A stretch of DNA of 61,174 bases from an uncultured Pelagibacteraceae bacterium (GTDB lineage Bacteria; Pseudomonadota; Alphaproteobacteria; Pelagibacterales; Pelagibacteraceae), in NCBI GenBank assembly GCA_902560565.1, contig CACEMG010000006.1:1-61174 (forward strand). The letters run 5' to 3'. A program made the translations under genes and the position numbers. Positions 45,701 to 55,803 of the stretch are shown here, in pieces (positions within the stretch are counted from its first letter, which is position 1; each line of letters begins with the position of its first letter). Under the pieces are notes generated by a model. The model was not told where the DNA came from, did not search any database, and saw nothing but the letters and a program-made list of their open reading frames with translations.

Positions 45701-45772
45701 AATAAAAACATTAACGTAACTGTTACTGACACAGTTTTTTTTGATAAGGAAAATAAAAGATTAAATGCTTAA
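42761..45772 (+). CDS. soxA: sarcosine oxidase alpha subunit
   Basis: 1003 aa, usual size. Order: an N-terminal ferredoxin-like part (TRLSFKFNGEKLYGYKGDTL, GRSFKYHRPRGIMTCGSEEP); an NAD-binding oxidoreductase domain (DVLVVGGGISGIMAAKLSAE, about 171-190); a central Cys-poor linker; and a C-terminal GcvT-like aminomethyltransferase domain from about 620 (AVQRESKAARESVGILDAS), which passes the methyl carbon to tetrahydrofolate. The product methylene-THF can be used by GlyA. The stop overlaps soxG by eight bases. Confidence 0.96.
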   Translation: MSQELRINNNKFIDQTTRLSFKFNGEKLYGYKGDTLASALLANNIHLVGRSFKYHRPRGIMTCGSEEPNAIVQIGNDPSLTDPNVRATEIELYEGLEAFSQNCWPNVKFDIGGINNLLSPLLPAGFYYKTFMWPASFWEKYEFFIRHSAGLGKSPTKPDRDIYDHKYYHCDVLVVGGGISGIMAAKLSAENNNETLLIDDKNILGGTTIYQNNDCFQIDGIHTNYWLENEIKKIKNIKNLTIKTRTSLAAYHGYNYLLAKENLSDHLSPDERKNKIRQRLWKIRAKKVIIATGSIERPLIFNNNDRPGIMLSSAIKKFIDFYGVKTGKEISLFTNNDSVYETAISLKKSGVNIISIIDIRDKSSSKIVKEVEKHNIKIYWNHTIVNTEGYRRISFIEIMKLSDDGSGVIGKKIKLKTDCLGISGGWTPMVHLFTQSGGKLKFRSNDNVFLPDKNKTPSDQISIGSCNGDFDIKDIILNSNKDVKTFLGIENSPFDNLKVESSREEMKRNIWLLPSDKPIGKTKPFLDFQNDSTAKDVKLALREGFKSIEHVKRYTTTGMGTDQGKLSNMHALGIIAETTGTNMGELGTTTFRPPYTPLTFGAIVGRNVGEFFDHTRKTAMHNWHVQNKAKFENVGQWKRAWYYPKNGETMFEAVQRESKAARESVGILDASTLGKIDIQGTDASEFLNRVYTNAWSKLAVGKCRYGLMLNEDGMVYDDGVTTRLSENHYIMTTTTGGAANVLTKLEDYLQTEWPELDVYLTTVTDHFSTISICGPNSKKILSKVIPDLDLSDENFPHMSFKNSIINGIKCRVMRISFTGEHSYEINIQSNYAKHVWELCMDAGKNYNITPYGTETMHLLRAEKGFIITGQDTDGTMTPSDLQMDWIIGKKKFDFIGKRSLYRSDTIRDDRKQLVGLLTDDPKEILEEGAQIVEKLNQKPVEMLGHVTSSYFSPNLNKSIALAVIKSGKKLKGKKFFVPMENKNINVTVTDTVFFDKENKRLNA

Positions 45773-46325
45773 TTTTGAAACTACATTGCAAGATAGTAAA
45801 TCATATGGAGATCTAACTTTATCTGAGGTAGAACCTATATTAAAAATTAACTTAAGAAGTAATAAAAGAGAATTTTCAACTAAAATAGGCAAACTTCTTT
45901 CAATCATACCACCTATAGAAGCAAATACCTCATCCAGTAATGAGGATTATTCTGTTTTGTGGTTGAGCCCTGATGAGTGGTTAATTTATTCAAATAACAA
46001 AATCTCATATGAACAACAAAATTTATTGGAAGAAAATTTATTTAACAATATATCTAATATAAATCAAGGCTCAGTTACTAATGTTACAGACCATTGGGTA
46101 ATGATCAATCTTAAGGGGTATAAAATTTATGATTTATTATCAAAATCTTCACCATACGATTTTAAAAATTTTAAAATGAAAAAAGGTTCTGTAACTCAAA
46201 CTCTGTTAAATCATACTGATGTAATTTTACATAACATATACGATAATAATTTAAATTTATTTGTGAGAAGGTCTTTTTCTGAAGATTTATGGCTATGGAT
46301 TAACGACAGTGCTCGTTTTCTCTAA
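45765..46325 (+). CDS. soxG: sarcosine oxidase gamma subunit
   Basis: 186 aa. A GcvT-like fold without catalytic residues; LSPDEWLIYS (about 66-75), VTDHWVMINLKGYKIYDLLSK and VRRSFSEDLWLWIND are the conserved stretches. It completes the heterotetrameric oxidase. The C-terminal 33 bases overlap the convergent MATE gene. Confidence 0.93.
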   Translation: MLNFETTLQDSKSYGDLTLSEVEPILKINLRSNKREFSTKIGKLLSIIPPIEANTSSSNEDYSVLWLSPDEWLIYSNNKISYEQQNLLEENLFNNISNINQGSVTNVTDHWVMINLKGYKIYDLLSKSSPYDFKNFKMKKGSVTQTLLNHTDVILHNIYDNNLNLFVRRSFSEDLWLWINDSARFL

Positions 46326-47648
46326 TCTTAGTTTTAAATATAATATTAAAATACTAAGATAAATTCCTGAAAAAATCCAATTTACTCCTGCCCAGAGCCA
46401 AAAAAAAGTTTCAAAACTTGCATTTATATACTTCGCAAAAAGAAATACCATTATTGGATTAAAGCCATTTCTAAATAAATTTGAAATCATTGCATTTTCC
46501 GATTTCTTTATTGCCATAAATAAACCGTTTGAGAGAAAAAATATTGGGTACGCAGGTAGTATGAATGCACAGATTTTTAAGTATTTCGAACCAAACTCGA
46601 TAACAATTGGATCACTAGAAAAAAAACTTATTATAAGATCTGACAATATGTACAAAAAAATTCCAGATACAATCATGATAAGAAATGAATATTTTATAGA
46701 GGTAAAATATGTTTCTTTAACTCGTTCAAAATTTTTAGCACCAAAATTTTGGGAAATAATAGAAATAATTGCTGTATTAATACCTAATATAGGAAGTAAT
46801 ACTACTTGCTCAATCCTTGTACCTGCCCCGTAACCGGCTACTGCATATTCACCTGATTGACCAATATAAGCAAGAACAATTGCTGCTGTTATAGAGTATG
46901 CAAATATTGAAACTACAATAGGCATTGATGTAAAGAAAATATTGATGAAATAGAATAATTTTGGAATAAGAAATTCATTAGTAATTTCTTTAATTCTAGG
47001 ATTTTTTAAAATTTTAAATAAAATTATAAAAAAAGCTACTGACTGAGAAAATATAGTAGATATTGCTATTCCTTTAACTCCCAAAGCTGGAAAGAACAAA
47101 AGACCAAATATTAAAATTGGATTCAATATTAAATTTATAAAGAATGATAAAATTAATACATTTCTGTAAGTTTTGGTATCTCCTTCAGCGTGTAACAATG
47201 AATTTAAAGCTACAACTAAAATAAATAATATTGATCCCGAAAAAATTATATCTGTATATTGAAGACCTAGTTCAGTAACTTTTTCAGTTGTTACCATTAA
47301 AGAAAAAATTTTATCGGAAAAATTTAAACCTATTAGTGTAATTACAACTGATATTAAGACTCCAAAATAAATGATGTGCGTGAAATAATTTAATATATTT
47401 TCTTTATTCTTTTCACCAATACTATTTCCTATCAAGGAGGTGCCTGCTACAGTAACTCCTATGGAGGTTGCTACAATAATAAAGTATATTGGAAATGATT
47501 TACTTAATGCCGCTAATGCCTCGGGTGATATTTTTCCTGCATAAAAAGTATCAACAATATTATACAAAGTTTGAAATAACATCCCCACCATAGCAGGTAG
47601 TGCTAATTTACGAACTAAATGAGGAATGTTGTCCTTTAGTAAATTCAT
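46293..47648 (-). CDS. MATE-family efflux transporter
   Basis: 451 aa from the ATG at 47648, one base after the trhO stop. A longer frame starts at 47684 but would overlap trhO. About twelve helices in two halves. The N-terminal LPAMVGMLFQTLYNIVDTFY and GTSLIGNSIGEKNKENILNY are typical MATE motifs, and a matching pair occurs after residue 240. It exports drugs or metabolites using Na+ or H+. The substrate is unknown. Confidence 0.88.
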   Translation of the reverse strand: MNLLKDNIPHLVRKLALPAMVGMLFQTLYNIVDTFYAGKISPEALAALSKSFPIYFIIVATSIGVTVAGTSLIGNSIGEKNKENILNYFTHIIYFGVLISVVITLIGLNFSDKIFSLMVTTEKVTELGLQYTDIIFSGSILFILVVALNSLLHAEGDTKTYRNVLILSFFINLILNPILIFGLLFFPALGVKGIAISTIFSQSVAFFIILFKILKNPRIKEITNEFLIPKLFYFINIFFTSMPIVVSIFAYSITAAIVLAYIGQSGEYAVAGYGAGTRIEQVVLLPILGINTAIISIISQNFGAKNFERVKETYFTSIKYSFLIMIVSGIFLYILSDLIISFFSSDPIVIEFGSKYLKICAFILPAYPIFFLSNGLFMAIKKSENAMISNLFRNGFNPIMVFLFAKYINASFETFFWLWAGVNWIFSGIYLSILILYLKLRLEKTSTVVNP

Positions 47649-47649
47649 T

Positions 47650-48549
47650 TCAAGCTTCTCTTTGGAAAAAGTATTTTTTTCCATTTTTTTTTGCCGTTAA
47701 TGTCTGCTTTTGTCTCATTCTAAATCTCTGTTTTTGTGAATTTGTTAACTTATTATAACAATTTGGACAACTAACACCTTGCTCGTAAAAGTTAGATTTT
47801 CTCTCAGAAACTTTTATTGGATTTCTACAGCCTGGACATATTTTTAAATTTCCAGGCCTCAATCCATGTTTTATTGATACACGATTATCAAATACGAAGC
47901 AGTCCCCACTCCATAAACTATCCTTTTTCTTAACATTATCTAAATAATTTATTATTCCACCTTTTAATTGGTAAACATTTCTAAAACCTTTTCTTTTTAA
48001 ATAAGCACTAGCCTTTTCACATCTTATACCACCCGTACAAAACATACCTATGTTTTGATTTTTTTTTAAAGTTTTAAAATATCGTGGAAAATCTCTAAAA
48101 TTAATCAATTCTGGATTAATAGATCCTTTAAATGTTCCAACTTTAAATTCAAAACTTTTTCTAGTATCAATAAGAACAGTTTCTTTTTTTAATATAAACT
48201 TATTCCAATCTTTAGGTTCTATCTTGTTTTTTGTAACAATTTTATTTAATTTCATTCCTATTGGAACAACTTCTTTTTTAATTTTAATTTTGCCTTTTTT
48301 AAAAGCTTGATACTTATAATAGGATATATTTTCATTATCTAACTTTCTGATATTTAGTAAATTTAGAATCTTATTCTTGACTTTTTTATATTTAGTAGGC
48401 TTAAAACTAATTGTACCGTTTATCCCTTCAATAGAAATTATAATGCTACCCCTAACCTGTTCCTCTTCAATCAACTTTTCGAGATTTTTTTTTAATAATT
48501 TTATATTTTTAATCTTCTTAAACTTATAAAAACCAAATATCTTGTACAT
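47650..48549 (-). CDS. trhO: tRNA uridine(34) hydroxylase, rhodanese family (TrhO/YceA-like)
   Basis: 299 aa. An N-terminal acylphosphatase-like part (GSIIISIEGINGTISFKPT) precedes a rhodanese domain with the active Cys in GMFCTGGIRCEKASAYLKRK (Cys171) and VLIDTRKSFEFKVGTFKGS. The C-terminus has a zinc-ribbon-like set (CPGC, then SCPNCY) as in the longer TrhO proteins. TrhO hydroxylates U34 of some tRNAs. It shares a base with the upstream methyltransferase gene. Confidence 0.9.
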   Translation of the reverse strand: MYKIFGFYKFKKIKNIKLLKKNLEKLIEEEQVRGSIIISIEGINGTISFKPTKYKKVKNKILNLLNIRKLDNENISYYKYQAFKKGKIKIKKEVVPIGMKLNKIVTKNKIEPKDWNKFILKKETVLIDTRKSFEFKVGTFKGSINPELINFRDFPRYFKTLKKNQNIGMFCTGGIRCEKASAYLKRKGFRNVYQLKGGIINYLDNVKKKDSLWSGDCFVFDNRVSIKHGLRPGNLKICPGCRNPIKVSERKSNFYEQGVSCPNCYNKLTNSQKQRFRMRQKQTLTAKKNGKKYFFQREA

Positions 48550-49205
48550 TATAATTTCCTACATATAGACAAACCGTCACCAATAGGAAGGATTAGAGAC
48601 TCAACTTTATTATTTTTTTTTATATATGAATTAAATTCCCTTATCTTTACCGTAAGCCTATCATTCTTATGTTCATTGGCGACATCCCCATACCACAATA
48701 CATTATCTGTAATTATAATTCCCGACTTATTAGTAATTTTTAAAGAATTTTCAAAATAATCTATATAATTCTCTTTATCAGCATCAATAAATACCATATC
48801 AAAATATTTATTTGAATTTACTAAATCTGCTAAACTTATTTTGGCATTATTTACTAATAAATTAATTTTTTTACTAAGATTAGCTTTGTCAAAAAATGAT
48901 CTTGCTATTTTAGAGGTTTCCTCGTTCTTGTCTAAAGCTGTGATTGAAGTATCATCATTTGATGCCAAGGCCATAGTTAAAGTACTTAACCCTGTAAATG
49001 TACCAATTTCCAAAATATTTTTTGGATTAGTGATTTTAATAATAAAGTGTAAGAAATGACATTGGCTAACTGATATTTGCATTTTTTTAATTTCACCAAG
49101 TTTTTCATTATATTTTATGATCTCTTTTTGAACTGGGTGTAAATCTAATGAATTATTATTAATATAATTTTCTATTTGATTGTTTAACTGAAGATTTGAA
49201 CCCAT
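48549..49205 (-). CDS. O-methyltransferase (caffeoyl-CoA/catechol type)
   Basis: 218 aa. SAM-binding motif NILEIGTFTGLSTLTMALA (about 58-76), the metal-binding Asp in DMVFIDADKENYIDYFE, and IITDNVLWYGDVANE match class I O-methyltransferase family 3. The methyl acceptor cannot be inferred. It is one base downstream of gatB and is followed by trhO, so it is probably co-transcribed with gatCAB. Confidence 0.88.
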   Translation of the reverse strand: MGSNLQLNNQIENYINNNSLDLHPVQKEIIKYNEKLGEIKKMQISVSQCHFLHFIIKITNPKNILEIGTFTGLSTLTMALASNDDTSITALDKNEETSKIARSFFDKANLSKKINLLVNNAKISLADLVNSNKYFDMVFIDADKENYIDYFENSLKITNKSGIIITDNVLWYGDVANEHKNDRLTVKIREFNSYIKKNNKVESLILPIGDGLSICRKL

Positions 49206-49206
49206 T

Positions 49207-50685
49207 TTAGTTCAATTTTTTTTTTAGTATTTCATTAACTAATTGTGGGTTTGCTTTTCCACCTGAGCTTTTCATAACCTGGCCAACAAAAAAACCAAAT
49301 AATTTATCTTTTCCAGATTTGTACAACCCAACATTTTTTGGATTTTCAGATATTATTTTATCTATAATTTTTTCTAATTCTTTTGGGTCGCTTTGTTGTT
49401 TTAGACCCTTTTCTTCAACAATTTTTTCTGGATCCTTATCACCATCAGACATTATTACAAAAATTGTTTTTGCGATTTTTCCTGAAATTGTACCCTTTTT
49501 GATGAGATTTATTAATTTTGCTAAATTTTTAGATGAAATAGGACTTTCGGTAATTTCTAAATTTTTTTCATTTAATAATGCAAATAATTCACCTGTAATC
49601 CAATTTGTAGCAAGTTTTACATCAGAATTTTTTGATACTTCCTCAAAATATTTCGATGTATCTATATCAGATACCAAAATATTGGCCTCATAAGGTGATA
49701 GCTTAAACTTTTCTATAAATCTTTTCTTTTTTTCATCCGGTAATTCTGGAATATTTTTTTTAATATCGTTAATAAAATTTTCATCTAATTCCAAAGGAAG
49801 TAAATCAGGATCTGGAAAATATCTATAGTCGTGAGCATCTTCTTTAGATCTCATAGATCTGGTTTCGTTTTTTTTTGTATCAAATAATCTGGTTTCTTGG
49901 TCAATAGATCCACCCTCTTCTATAACATCAACTTGTCTATTTGCTTCATAATCAATGGCCATTTGCATAAATTTGATTGAGTTAACATTCTTTATTTCAC
50001 ATCTTGTTCCAAGTTCCTTGCTACCCTTTTTTCTTACTGAAACATTTACATCAGCTCTTAATGATCCTTCTTGCATATTGCCATCACATGTACCTAAATA
50101 TCTCATTATTGATCTTAGTTTTTTTATATATGAATTTACCTCATCTAATGATCTTAAATCGGGTTTACTTACGATTTCCATCAATGCAACCCCTGATCTG
50201 TTTAGGTCAACTAATGTATTATTTGGATCTATATCATGAATGCTTTTACCGGCATCTTGCTCAAGATGTAATCTTTCAATTCCAATTTTTTTTTCACCAT
50301 TTGGTAAATCTAATGTTACTGTTCCTTCGCCCACAATAGGGTTTTTGTATTGTGATATTTGATATCCCTGAGGTAAATCGGCATAAAAATAATTCTTCCT
50401 ATCAAAAATTGATTTTTTATTTATTTTGGCATTAAGTCCTATGCCTGTTTTAATTGCTTGTTTAATGCAAAACTCATTTATAACAGGTAACATTCCAGGA
50501 AAAGCAGCATCTACTAAGCTTACTTGTGTATTTGGCTCTGAACCAAATTTAGTTGGAGAGGTTGAAAATAACTTAGACTCAGACAATACTTGAGCATGCA
50601 CCTCAAGACCAATAACTACTTCATATTCATTGGTATTTCTTTTAATTAAATATTCTTTATTTTCCTCACTCAATTTATCCACCAA
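49207..50685 (-). CDS. gatB: aspartyl/glutamyl-tRNA amidotransferase subunit B
   Basis: 492 aa. [20 protein letters not shown] (about 21-40) is the GatB signature. [31 protein letters not shown] and [19 protein letters not shown] follow. The C-terminal YqeY-like domain ends [14 protein letters not shown]. GatB binds the mischarged tRNA in the kinase step of Gln-tRNA/Asn-tRNA formation. It overlaps gatA by 16 bases. Confidence 0.97.
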   Translation of the reverse strand: MVDKLSEENKEYLIKRNTNEYEVVIGLEVHAQVLSESKLFSTSPTKFGSEPNTQVSLVDAAFPGMLPVINEFCIKQAIKTGIGLNAKINKKSIFDRKNYFYADLPQGYQISQYKNPIVGEGTVTLDLPNGEKKIGIERLHLEQDAGKSIHDIDPNNTLVDLNRSGVALMEIVSKPDLRSLDEVNSYIKKLRSIMRYLGTCDGNMQEGSLRADVNVSVRKKGSKELGTRCEIKNVNSIKFMQMAIDYEANRQVDVIEEGGSIDQETRLFDTKKNETRSMRSKEDAHDYRYFPDPDLLPLELDENFINDIKKNIPELPDEKKKRFIEKFKLSPYEANILVSDIDTSKYFEEVSKNSDVKLATNWITGELFALLNEKNLEITESPISSKNLAKLINLIKKGTISGKIAKTIFVIMSDGDKDPEKIVEEKGLKQQSDPKELEKIIDKIISENPKNVGLYKSGKDKLFGFFVGQVMKSSGGKANPQLVNEILKKKLN

Positions 50686-52127
50686 TCATTAATGTTATTT
50701 TTAAAATTAATATTTTTTTCAATTGAATAAGCTATGTTAAGAATATTTTGTTCATCAAAAGCTTTTCCTATCACTTGAAGCCCTAAAGGGTAACCTGCTT
50801 TATCATGACCAGCCGGTATAGATATAGCTGGTAAACCTGCTAAATTAATCGGTACAGTAAATATATCGTTTAAGTACATTGAAACAGGATCATTTGTTTT
50901 TTCACCAATCTTAAAAGCTGAGCTAGGGGTTGACGGTGTTAATATAGCATCAACCTTTTTATACGCTTGATCAAAATCATTTTTAATCAATCTTCTTACT
51001 TTTTGTGCTTTTAAATAATATGCATCATAATAACCAGAAGAAAGAACATATGTTCCAATCATTATTCGTCTCTTTACTTCATCACCAAATCCTTCAGATC
51101 TCGTCTTTTCATACATGTCAATCAGATTTTCTCCCTTTGATCTAAACCCATACTTTACGCCATCGTATCTAGCTAAATTTGACGAAGCTTCTGCAGGAGC
51201 TACTATGTAATAAGTTGGTAAGGCATAATTAGTGTTTGGTAAATTAATTTCAATTATTTCTCCTCCATTGTCCTGGATTATTTTCATACCTTTTTTCCAG
51301 AGTTCGTCCATTTCTTTAGGCATTCCATCAACTCTATATTGCTTAGGTATTCCTATTTTTTTTCCTTTGATATTTTCATTAAGATCTTTTAGATATGGGC
51401 CTCTTTTAAAATCAACAGACGTTGAGTCTTTATTGTCATAAGAGCTAATAACTTCTAGCATCAAAGCACAGTCCTTAACGTTATGAGTCATTGGACCGGC
51501 CTGGTCCAAAGAGGATGCAAAAGCTACGATGCCATACCTTGAGCAACTTCCATATGTTGGTTTTAGTCCAACTGTACCTGTGAAAGAGGCCGGTTGTCTA
51601 ATTGAACCACCCGTGTCTGTTCCTATTGTAGCAGGTGTTAACTTTGCAGCAAGAGCTGAAGATGAACCACCAGATGAACCTCCTGGAACTAAATTTTCAG
51701 ATATAGGATTTTGTACATTTCCAAAAAAACTAGTTTCATTAGACGATCCCATTGCAAATTCATCACAATTCAATTTTCCAATGATAATGCCCCCTTCATT
51801 TAAAATATTTTGGGTAACAGTCGATTCATATGTTGGAATAAAATTTTCTAAAATTTTACTACCAGCAGTAGTTCGAATATTTTTGGTACAAAAAAGATCT
51901 TTTACTGCTAAAGGAATACCGGGTAATTTTTTATTAAAATCTGGTTTTTCATCAAATTTTTTAGCTTTTTGTAATGCGTTTTCAAAATTTTCTGTAATAT
52001 AAGAATTTAGTTTTTTTGATTTTTGTGACCTGTCAATAAATGCTTTAGTAACTTCTGTAGATGAGATTTCTTTTTTTTTTATTTTTTCAACTAACTCAAA
52101 TAGCTTTAAATCAATTATATTAGACAT
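50670..52127 (-). CDS. gatA: aspartyl/glutamyl-tRNA amidotransferase subunit A
   Basis: 485 aa. Amidase signature family: the catalytic Lys in PLAVKDLF (Lys76), the [13 protein letters not shown] loop (about 149-161) and the Ser in [13 protein letters not shown] (Ser175). It releases ammonia from glutamine for transfer in GatB. It shares one base with gatC. Confidence 0.97.
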   Translation of the reverse strand: MSNIIDLKLFELVEKIKKKEISSTEVTKAFIDRSQKSKKLNSYITENFENALQKAKKFDEKPDFNKKLPGIPLAVKDLFCTKNIRTTAGSKILENFIPTYESTVTQNILNEGGIIIGKLNCDEFAMGSSNETSFFGNVQNPISENLVPGGSSGGSSSALAAKLTPATIGTDTGGSIRQPASFTGTVGLKPTYGSCSRYGIVAFASSLDQAGPMTHNVKDCALMLEVISSYDNKDSTSVDFKRGPYLKDLNENIKGKKIGIPKQYRVDGMPKEMDELWKKGMKIIQDNGGEIIEINLPNTNYALPTYYIVAPAEASSNLARYDGVKYGFRSKGENLIDMYEKTRSEGFGDEVKRRIMIGTYVLSSGYYDAYYLKAQKVRRLIKNDFDQAYKKVDAILTPSTPSSAFKIGEKTNDPVSMYLNDIFTVPINLAGLPAISIPAGHDKAGYPLGLQVIGKAFDEQNILNIAYSIEKNINFKNNINDWWIN

Positions 52128-52414
52128 TATTCAACAACCTTTGGGACTACAAAAAAATCTTTATTATCTTCGGGTGAGTTTTTAAGTATATCTTCTCTTA
52201 TATTTTTTGATTTAATTTCGTCTTTTCTTAGTTTTAAATTTGTTTCAACAATTGATGTAAGTGGTTCAATTTTTTCAGTATCTAGTTCCTCTAGTTTTTC
52301 GATAAATTTAAATATTGAATTTAAATCATCACTTAATTTTTTAGCTTTATTATCATCTATTGATATTCTGGACAATTTAGAGATATGCTTTACTGTTTTA
52401 AGATCTATAGTCAT
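52127..52414 (-). CDS. gatC: aspartyl/glutamyl-tRNA amidotransferase subunit C
   Basis: 95 aa. The helical N-terminus VKHISKLSRISIDDNKAKKL and LNSIFKFIEKLEELDTEKIEP are typical GatC, which wraps between GatA and GatB; the C-terminal tail ends DFFVVPKVVE. First gene of gatCAB; divergent from ruvX by 45 bases, where the promoters of both must lie. Confidence 0.95.
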   Translation of the reverse strand: MTIDLKTVKHISKLSRISIDDNKAKKLSDDLNSIFKFIEKLEELDTEKIEPLTSIVETNLKLRKDEIKSKNIREDILKNSPEDNKDFFVVPKVVE

Positions 52415-52459
52415 ATGATAAGAATATTAAAAACTATCATTTAATCTGAAAATTACAAT

Positions 52460-52915
52460 ATGATCACAATCGATGCCCTAAAAGATAAATTAGATAATAA
52501 TTCAAGATTGTTAGGTTTAGACCTAGGTTCTAAAAGAATTGGCGTTTCTGTCTGTGATGATAGGAGGAAAATTGCCACTCCTTATAAGACTATTCAATTT
52601 ACCAACATAGAAAATTTATCTTCTGAACTTGCTAATATAATAAAAGAAAATAACATTTCAGGTATAATTGTTGGAAATCCGCTAAATATGGACGGGTCAT
52701 TTGGTAAAAGTTCACAATCAATCAGAGATAAAGCAGAAATTATTGAAGAAAAAACTGCTATTCCGGTTTGTTTGTGGGATGAAAGGCTATCAACATCAGG
52801 AGCTTATAGTTTATCAAGTGATCTCGACATAAAATTTTCTCAAAAAAAAAAGAAAATCGACGAAAAAGCGGCTACATTTATACTTCAAGGAGCTATTGAT
52901 TATTTAAATAATTAA
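52460..52915 (+). CDS. ruvX: Holliday-junction resolvase-like / pre-16S rRNA nuclease (YqgF)
   Basis: 151 aa. An RNase H-like fold: LLGLDLGSKRIGVSVCDD (about 17-34) with the first catalytic Asp, IIVGNPLNMDGSFGKSSQSI and VCLWDERLSTSGAYS, and the late Asp in KKIDEKAATFILQGAIDYL. Known to mature the 16S rRNA 5' end. It precedes pyrB by 43 bases. Confidence 0.94.
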   Translation: MITIDALKDKLDNNSRLLGLDLGSKRIGVSVCDDRRKIATPYKTIQFTNIENLSSELANIIKENNISGIIVGNPLNMDGSFGKSSQSIRDKAEIIEEKTAIPVCLWDERLSTSGAYSLSSDLDIKFSQKKKKIDEKAATFILQGAIDYLNN

Positions 52916-52958
52916 ACCCTTGCTTTAGTGGCATTAAAAGTTTATAGAGTTGGTTTTA

Positions 52959-53900
52959 ATGGCAATTAATAAAAAAGCTATTAAAATTTCAAAAAAACAC
53001 CTTCTAGGAATACAAGACCTTTCTATTTCTGATATAAATTTAATTTTAGACGAAGCTAAATCATTTATAACTTTAAATAAGAGCAAAAATAAAAAAATAG
53101 ATATTTTAAGAGGTAAAACTCAAATTAATCTCTTTTTTGAACCCTCAACAAGAACGCAAAGCTCTTTTGAATTAGCAGGTAAGAGATTAGGCGCAGATGT
53201 AATGTCAATGAATATTGTAAATTCAGCAATTAAAAAAGGTGAAACTTTAATTGATACTGCAATGACATTAAATGCGATGCATCCAGATATCATCGTTATC
53301 AGACATCAGGATTCGGGAGCATGTAATCTACTTTCACAAAAAGTAAATTGCGCTGTATTAAATGCTGGAGACGGAAGAAGAGAACATCCAACTCAAGCTT
53401 TATTAGATGCATTAACAATAATTGATAGAAAGAAAAAAATTAGTGGATTAAAAATTGCAATCTGCGGTGATATTCTCCATTCAAGAGTAGCAAGATCAAA
53501 TATTTATTTACTTAATATGCTAGGTGCTGAATTAAATATTGTTGCACCATCAAATTTAATGCCAAAGGATATTGAAAAATTAGGAATAAACAAATTTACT
53601 AATATGAAAGATGGTGTCAAAGATTGTGATATTGTAATGATGTTAAGATTACAAAATGAAAGGATGACAAGCTCGTTTTTATCATCAAACAGAGAGTATT
53701 ATGAGTATTACGGCCTAACACCAGATAAACTTAAATTAGCAAAAGATGATGCCCTAATTATGCATCCTGGACCTATGAATAGAGGTATCGAAATAGATAC
53801 AAAACTCGCTGATGATATTAACAAAAGTGTTATTAAGGAACAAGTTGAACTTGGGGTAGCTGTACGAATGGCTTGCTTAAAAATTTTTGGACAACAATGA
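52959..53900 (+). CDS. pyrB: aspartate carbamoyltransferase catalytic subunit
   Basis: 313 aa from ATG 52959; a TTG three codons upstream is a less likely start. Carbamoyl-phosphate loop [12 protein letters not shown] (STRT about 63-66), [25 protein letters not shown] (about 139-153) and [12 protein letters not shown]. Second step of pyrimidine synthesis. The stop overlaps the next gene by ATGA, and the partner gene is the pseudo-dihydroorotase typical for this type of enzyme. Confidence 0.96.
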   Translation: MAINKKAIKISKKHLLGIQDLSISDINLILDEAKSFITLNKSKNKKIDILRGKTQINLFFEPSTRTQSSFELAGKRLGADVMSMNIVNSAIKKGETLIDTAMTLNAMHPDIIVIRHQDSGACNLLSQKVNCAVLNAGDGRREHPTQALLDALTIIDRKKKISGLKIAICGDILHSRVARSNIYLLNMLGAELNIVAPSNLMPKDIEKLGINKFTNMKDGVKDCDIVMMLRLQNERMTSSFLSSNREYYEYYGLTPDKLKLAKDDALIMHPGPMNRGIEIDTKLADDINKSVIKEQVELGVAVRMACLKIFGQQ

Positions 53901-55186
53901 AGAAAAAGTTTTTTTTAAATGCAAATATAATAGATCCTTATAATGCAATTGATGAAATTGGAGGATTGATAGTAAATGAGGAAGGTAAAATCGAGGCTAC
54001 TGGAAAAAAAGTAAATAAAAATAATATTCCATCTAGAGAAAAATTTGTCGATTTAAATGGTAAACATATATTCCCAGGGCTAGTAGATATGAGAGTATTT
54101 GTGGGTGAGCCTGGTTTTGAATATAAAGAGAATTTTAAAACATTAAGTAATGCTGCTCTATCTGGGGGCGTAACATCAGTTGTTACAATGCCAAATACAT
54201 CGCCAGTTATAGATAATGTATCTATTGTAGACTTTTTAAAACGTAGAGGTCGAGATAAATCCAAGATAAATATTTATCCCTCTGCATCACTCACTAAAAA
54301 TTTAGAAAGTACAAACATGACTGAATTTGGACTTTTAAAAAAGAAAGGAATTATTGCATTTACAGATGGTATTCAAACAATTCAAAATACTCGATTAATG
54401 TCAAGAATTATGAGATCAGCTTACGATCTTGATTGCTTAGTAATGCAACATGCAGAAGATTTTGAATTATCTAAAAATGGAAGCGTAAATGATGGTATAG
54501 TTGCAACTCGTTTAGGTTTACAAGGCATACCTGACTTAGCAGAAAGAATAATTATTGAAAGAGACTTAACTTTATTAGAAGATTTTAATTGTAGGTATCA
54601 TATATCACAAATTTCATCATCAAAGTCAGTAGATGTAATAAAAAAAAAGAAAGATGCTGTAAAATTTACAACTGGTGTATCAATTAATAATTTATCTTTA
54701 AATGAGAATGATATTGGTGATTTTAGAACCTTCTTAAAACTGTCTCCCCCATTAAGAACCGAGGAGGATAGAAAGTCACTTGTAGAAGCGATTAATAAAG
54801 ATCTTATTGATGTAATTGTTTCGGACCATAAACCAGAGGATGAGGAGTCAAAAAGATTAACTTTTTCACAAGCTGCAACAGGTGCATCAGGTATAGAAAC
54901 ACTTTTACCACTTGCACTAGAACAATATCACAATAATTCAATTAAACTTTTTAAAATTATTGAATTATTGACAAGTAATCCAGCTAAAATACTTAAAATA
55001 AATAAAGGAAATCTTACAATAGGAAATGATGCAGATTTTTGTGTTGTAGATATAAATAAACCATGGATAGTCAAAAAAGAAAATTTAGTTTCTAAATCTA
55101 AAAACACATCTATCGAGGATAAAAAAATGCAAGGAAAAGTTTTATCGACATTTGTTAAAGGCGAAGAGTTATATAAAACTAATTAG
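53897..55186 (+). CDS. dihydroorotase-like protein lacking the metal HxH motif (pseudo-dihydroorotase)
   Basis: 429 aa from ATG 53897, overlapping pyrB by four bases. An amidohydrolase fold is clear: [20 protein letters not shown] (about 61-80), [19 protein letters not shown] and [10 protein letters not shown]. The HxH that binds the two metals in active DHOases is replaced by RVF (about 66-68), so catalysis is unlikely. In several proteobacteria such PyrC-like subunits assemble with PyrB as a structural partner; a working PyrC is expected elsewhere. Confidence 0.9.
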   Translation: MKKKFFLNANIIDPYNAIDEIGGLIVNEEGKIEATGKKVNKNNIPSREKFVDLNGKHIFPGLVDMRVFVGEPGFEYKENFKTLSNAALSGGVTSVVTMPNTSPVIDNVSIVDFLKRRGRDKSKINIYPSASLTKNLESTNMTEFGLLKKKGIIAFTDGIQTIQNTRLMSRIMRSAYDLDCLVMQHAEDFELSKNGSVNDGIVATRLGLQGIPDLAERIIIERDLTLLEDFNCRYHISQISSSKSVDVIKKKKDAVKFTTGVSINNLSLNENDIGDFRTFLKLSPPLRTEEDRKSLVEAINKDLIDVIVSDHKPEDEESKRLTFSQAATGASGIETLLPLALEQYHNNSIKLFKIIELLTSNPAKILKINKGNLTIGNDADFCVVDINKPWIVKKENLVSKSKNTSIEDKKMQGKVLSTFVKGEELYKTN

Positions 55187-55188
55187 AT

Positions 55189-55764
55189 ATGTTGTTCTTA
55201 ATTTTATTTATTAGTTATTTAATTGGGTCGATTCCGTTTGGATTTTTGCTTGCAAAAATTTTTTTAAAAATAGATATACGCAATATTGGATCAGGTAACA
55301 TTGGTGCAACAAATGCACTTAGGACAGGTAATAAATTAATTGGGTATAGCACTTTAGTGCTAGATATAAGTAAAGCTGTGATTTTACTTTTAATTATAAA
55401 GTTTAATTTTTCTGAATACTTATTAGCATCTTCAATTGCAGTTTTTTTGGGACATGTTTTTCCTATATGGTTAAAGTTTAAAGGCGGTAAAGGAGTGGCT
55501 ACATATGTCGGTATACTTTTTTGTATTAATATTTATTTAGGAGTTATTTTTATAATTACTTGGTTTATTGTGTTTATTATATCAAAGTATTCCTCTCTAG
55601 CCTCAATGATAGCGTCATTGTTTGTTCCTCTATCAAGTTATTTTTTATTTAATGATATCAACTATTATTTTTATATTATTTTATTTTTGCTCATTTTGAT
55701 TACCCACAGAGAAAATATAAAACGCCTAAAAAATAATACTGAATCGAAGACAAAAATTTATTAG
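55189..55764 (+). CDS. plsY: glycerol-3-phosphate acyltransferase PlsY
   Basis: 191 aa, about five membrane helices. The three PlsY motifs are seen: YLIGSIPFGFLLAK (about 10-23), IRNIGSGNIGATNALRTGNK (about 34-53) and LGHVFPIWLKFKGGKGVATY (about 90-109). It transfers acyl groups from acyl-phosphate (made by PlsX) to glycerol-3-phosphate. The stop of the upstream gene is two bases away. dprA, often next, is absent. Confidence 0.95.
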   Translation: MLFLILFISYLIGSIPFGFLLAKIFLKIDIRNIGSGNIGATNALRTGNKLIGYSTLVLDISKAVILLLIIKFNFSEYLLASSIAVFLGHVFPIWLKFKGGKGVATYVGILFCINIYLGVIFIITWFIVFIISKYSSLASMIASLFVPLSSYFLFNDINYYFYIILFLLILITHRENIKRLKNNTESKTKIY

Positions 55765-55803
55765 TTTGACTAAAAGTATAATTTATGTGTAGTTTTAGTC
55801 TTT

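Noticed and set aside
51529-52002. 157-residue frame antisense to gatA, and a similar 132-residue frame at 12475-12873 antisense to hom
   Set aside because: They mirror well-conserved genes, contain low-complexity hydrophobic sequence, and match no family.
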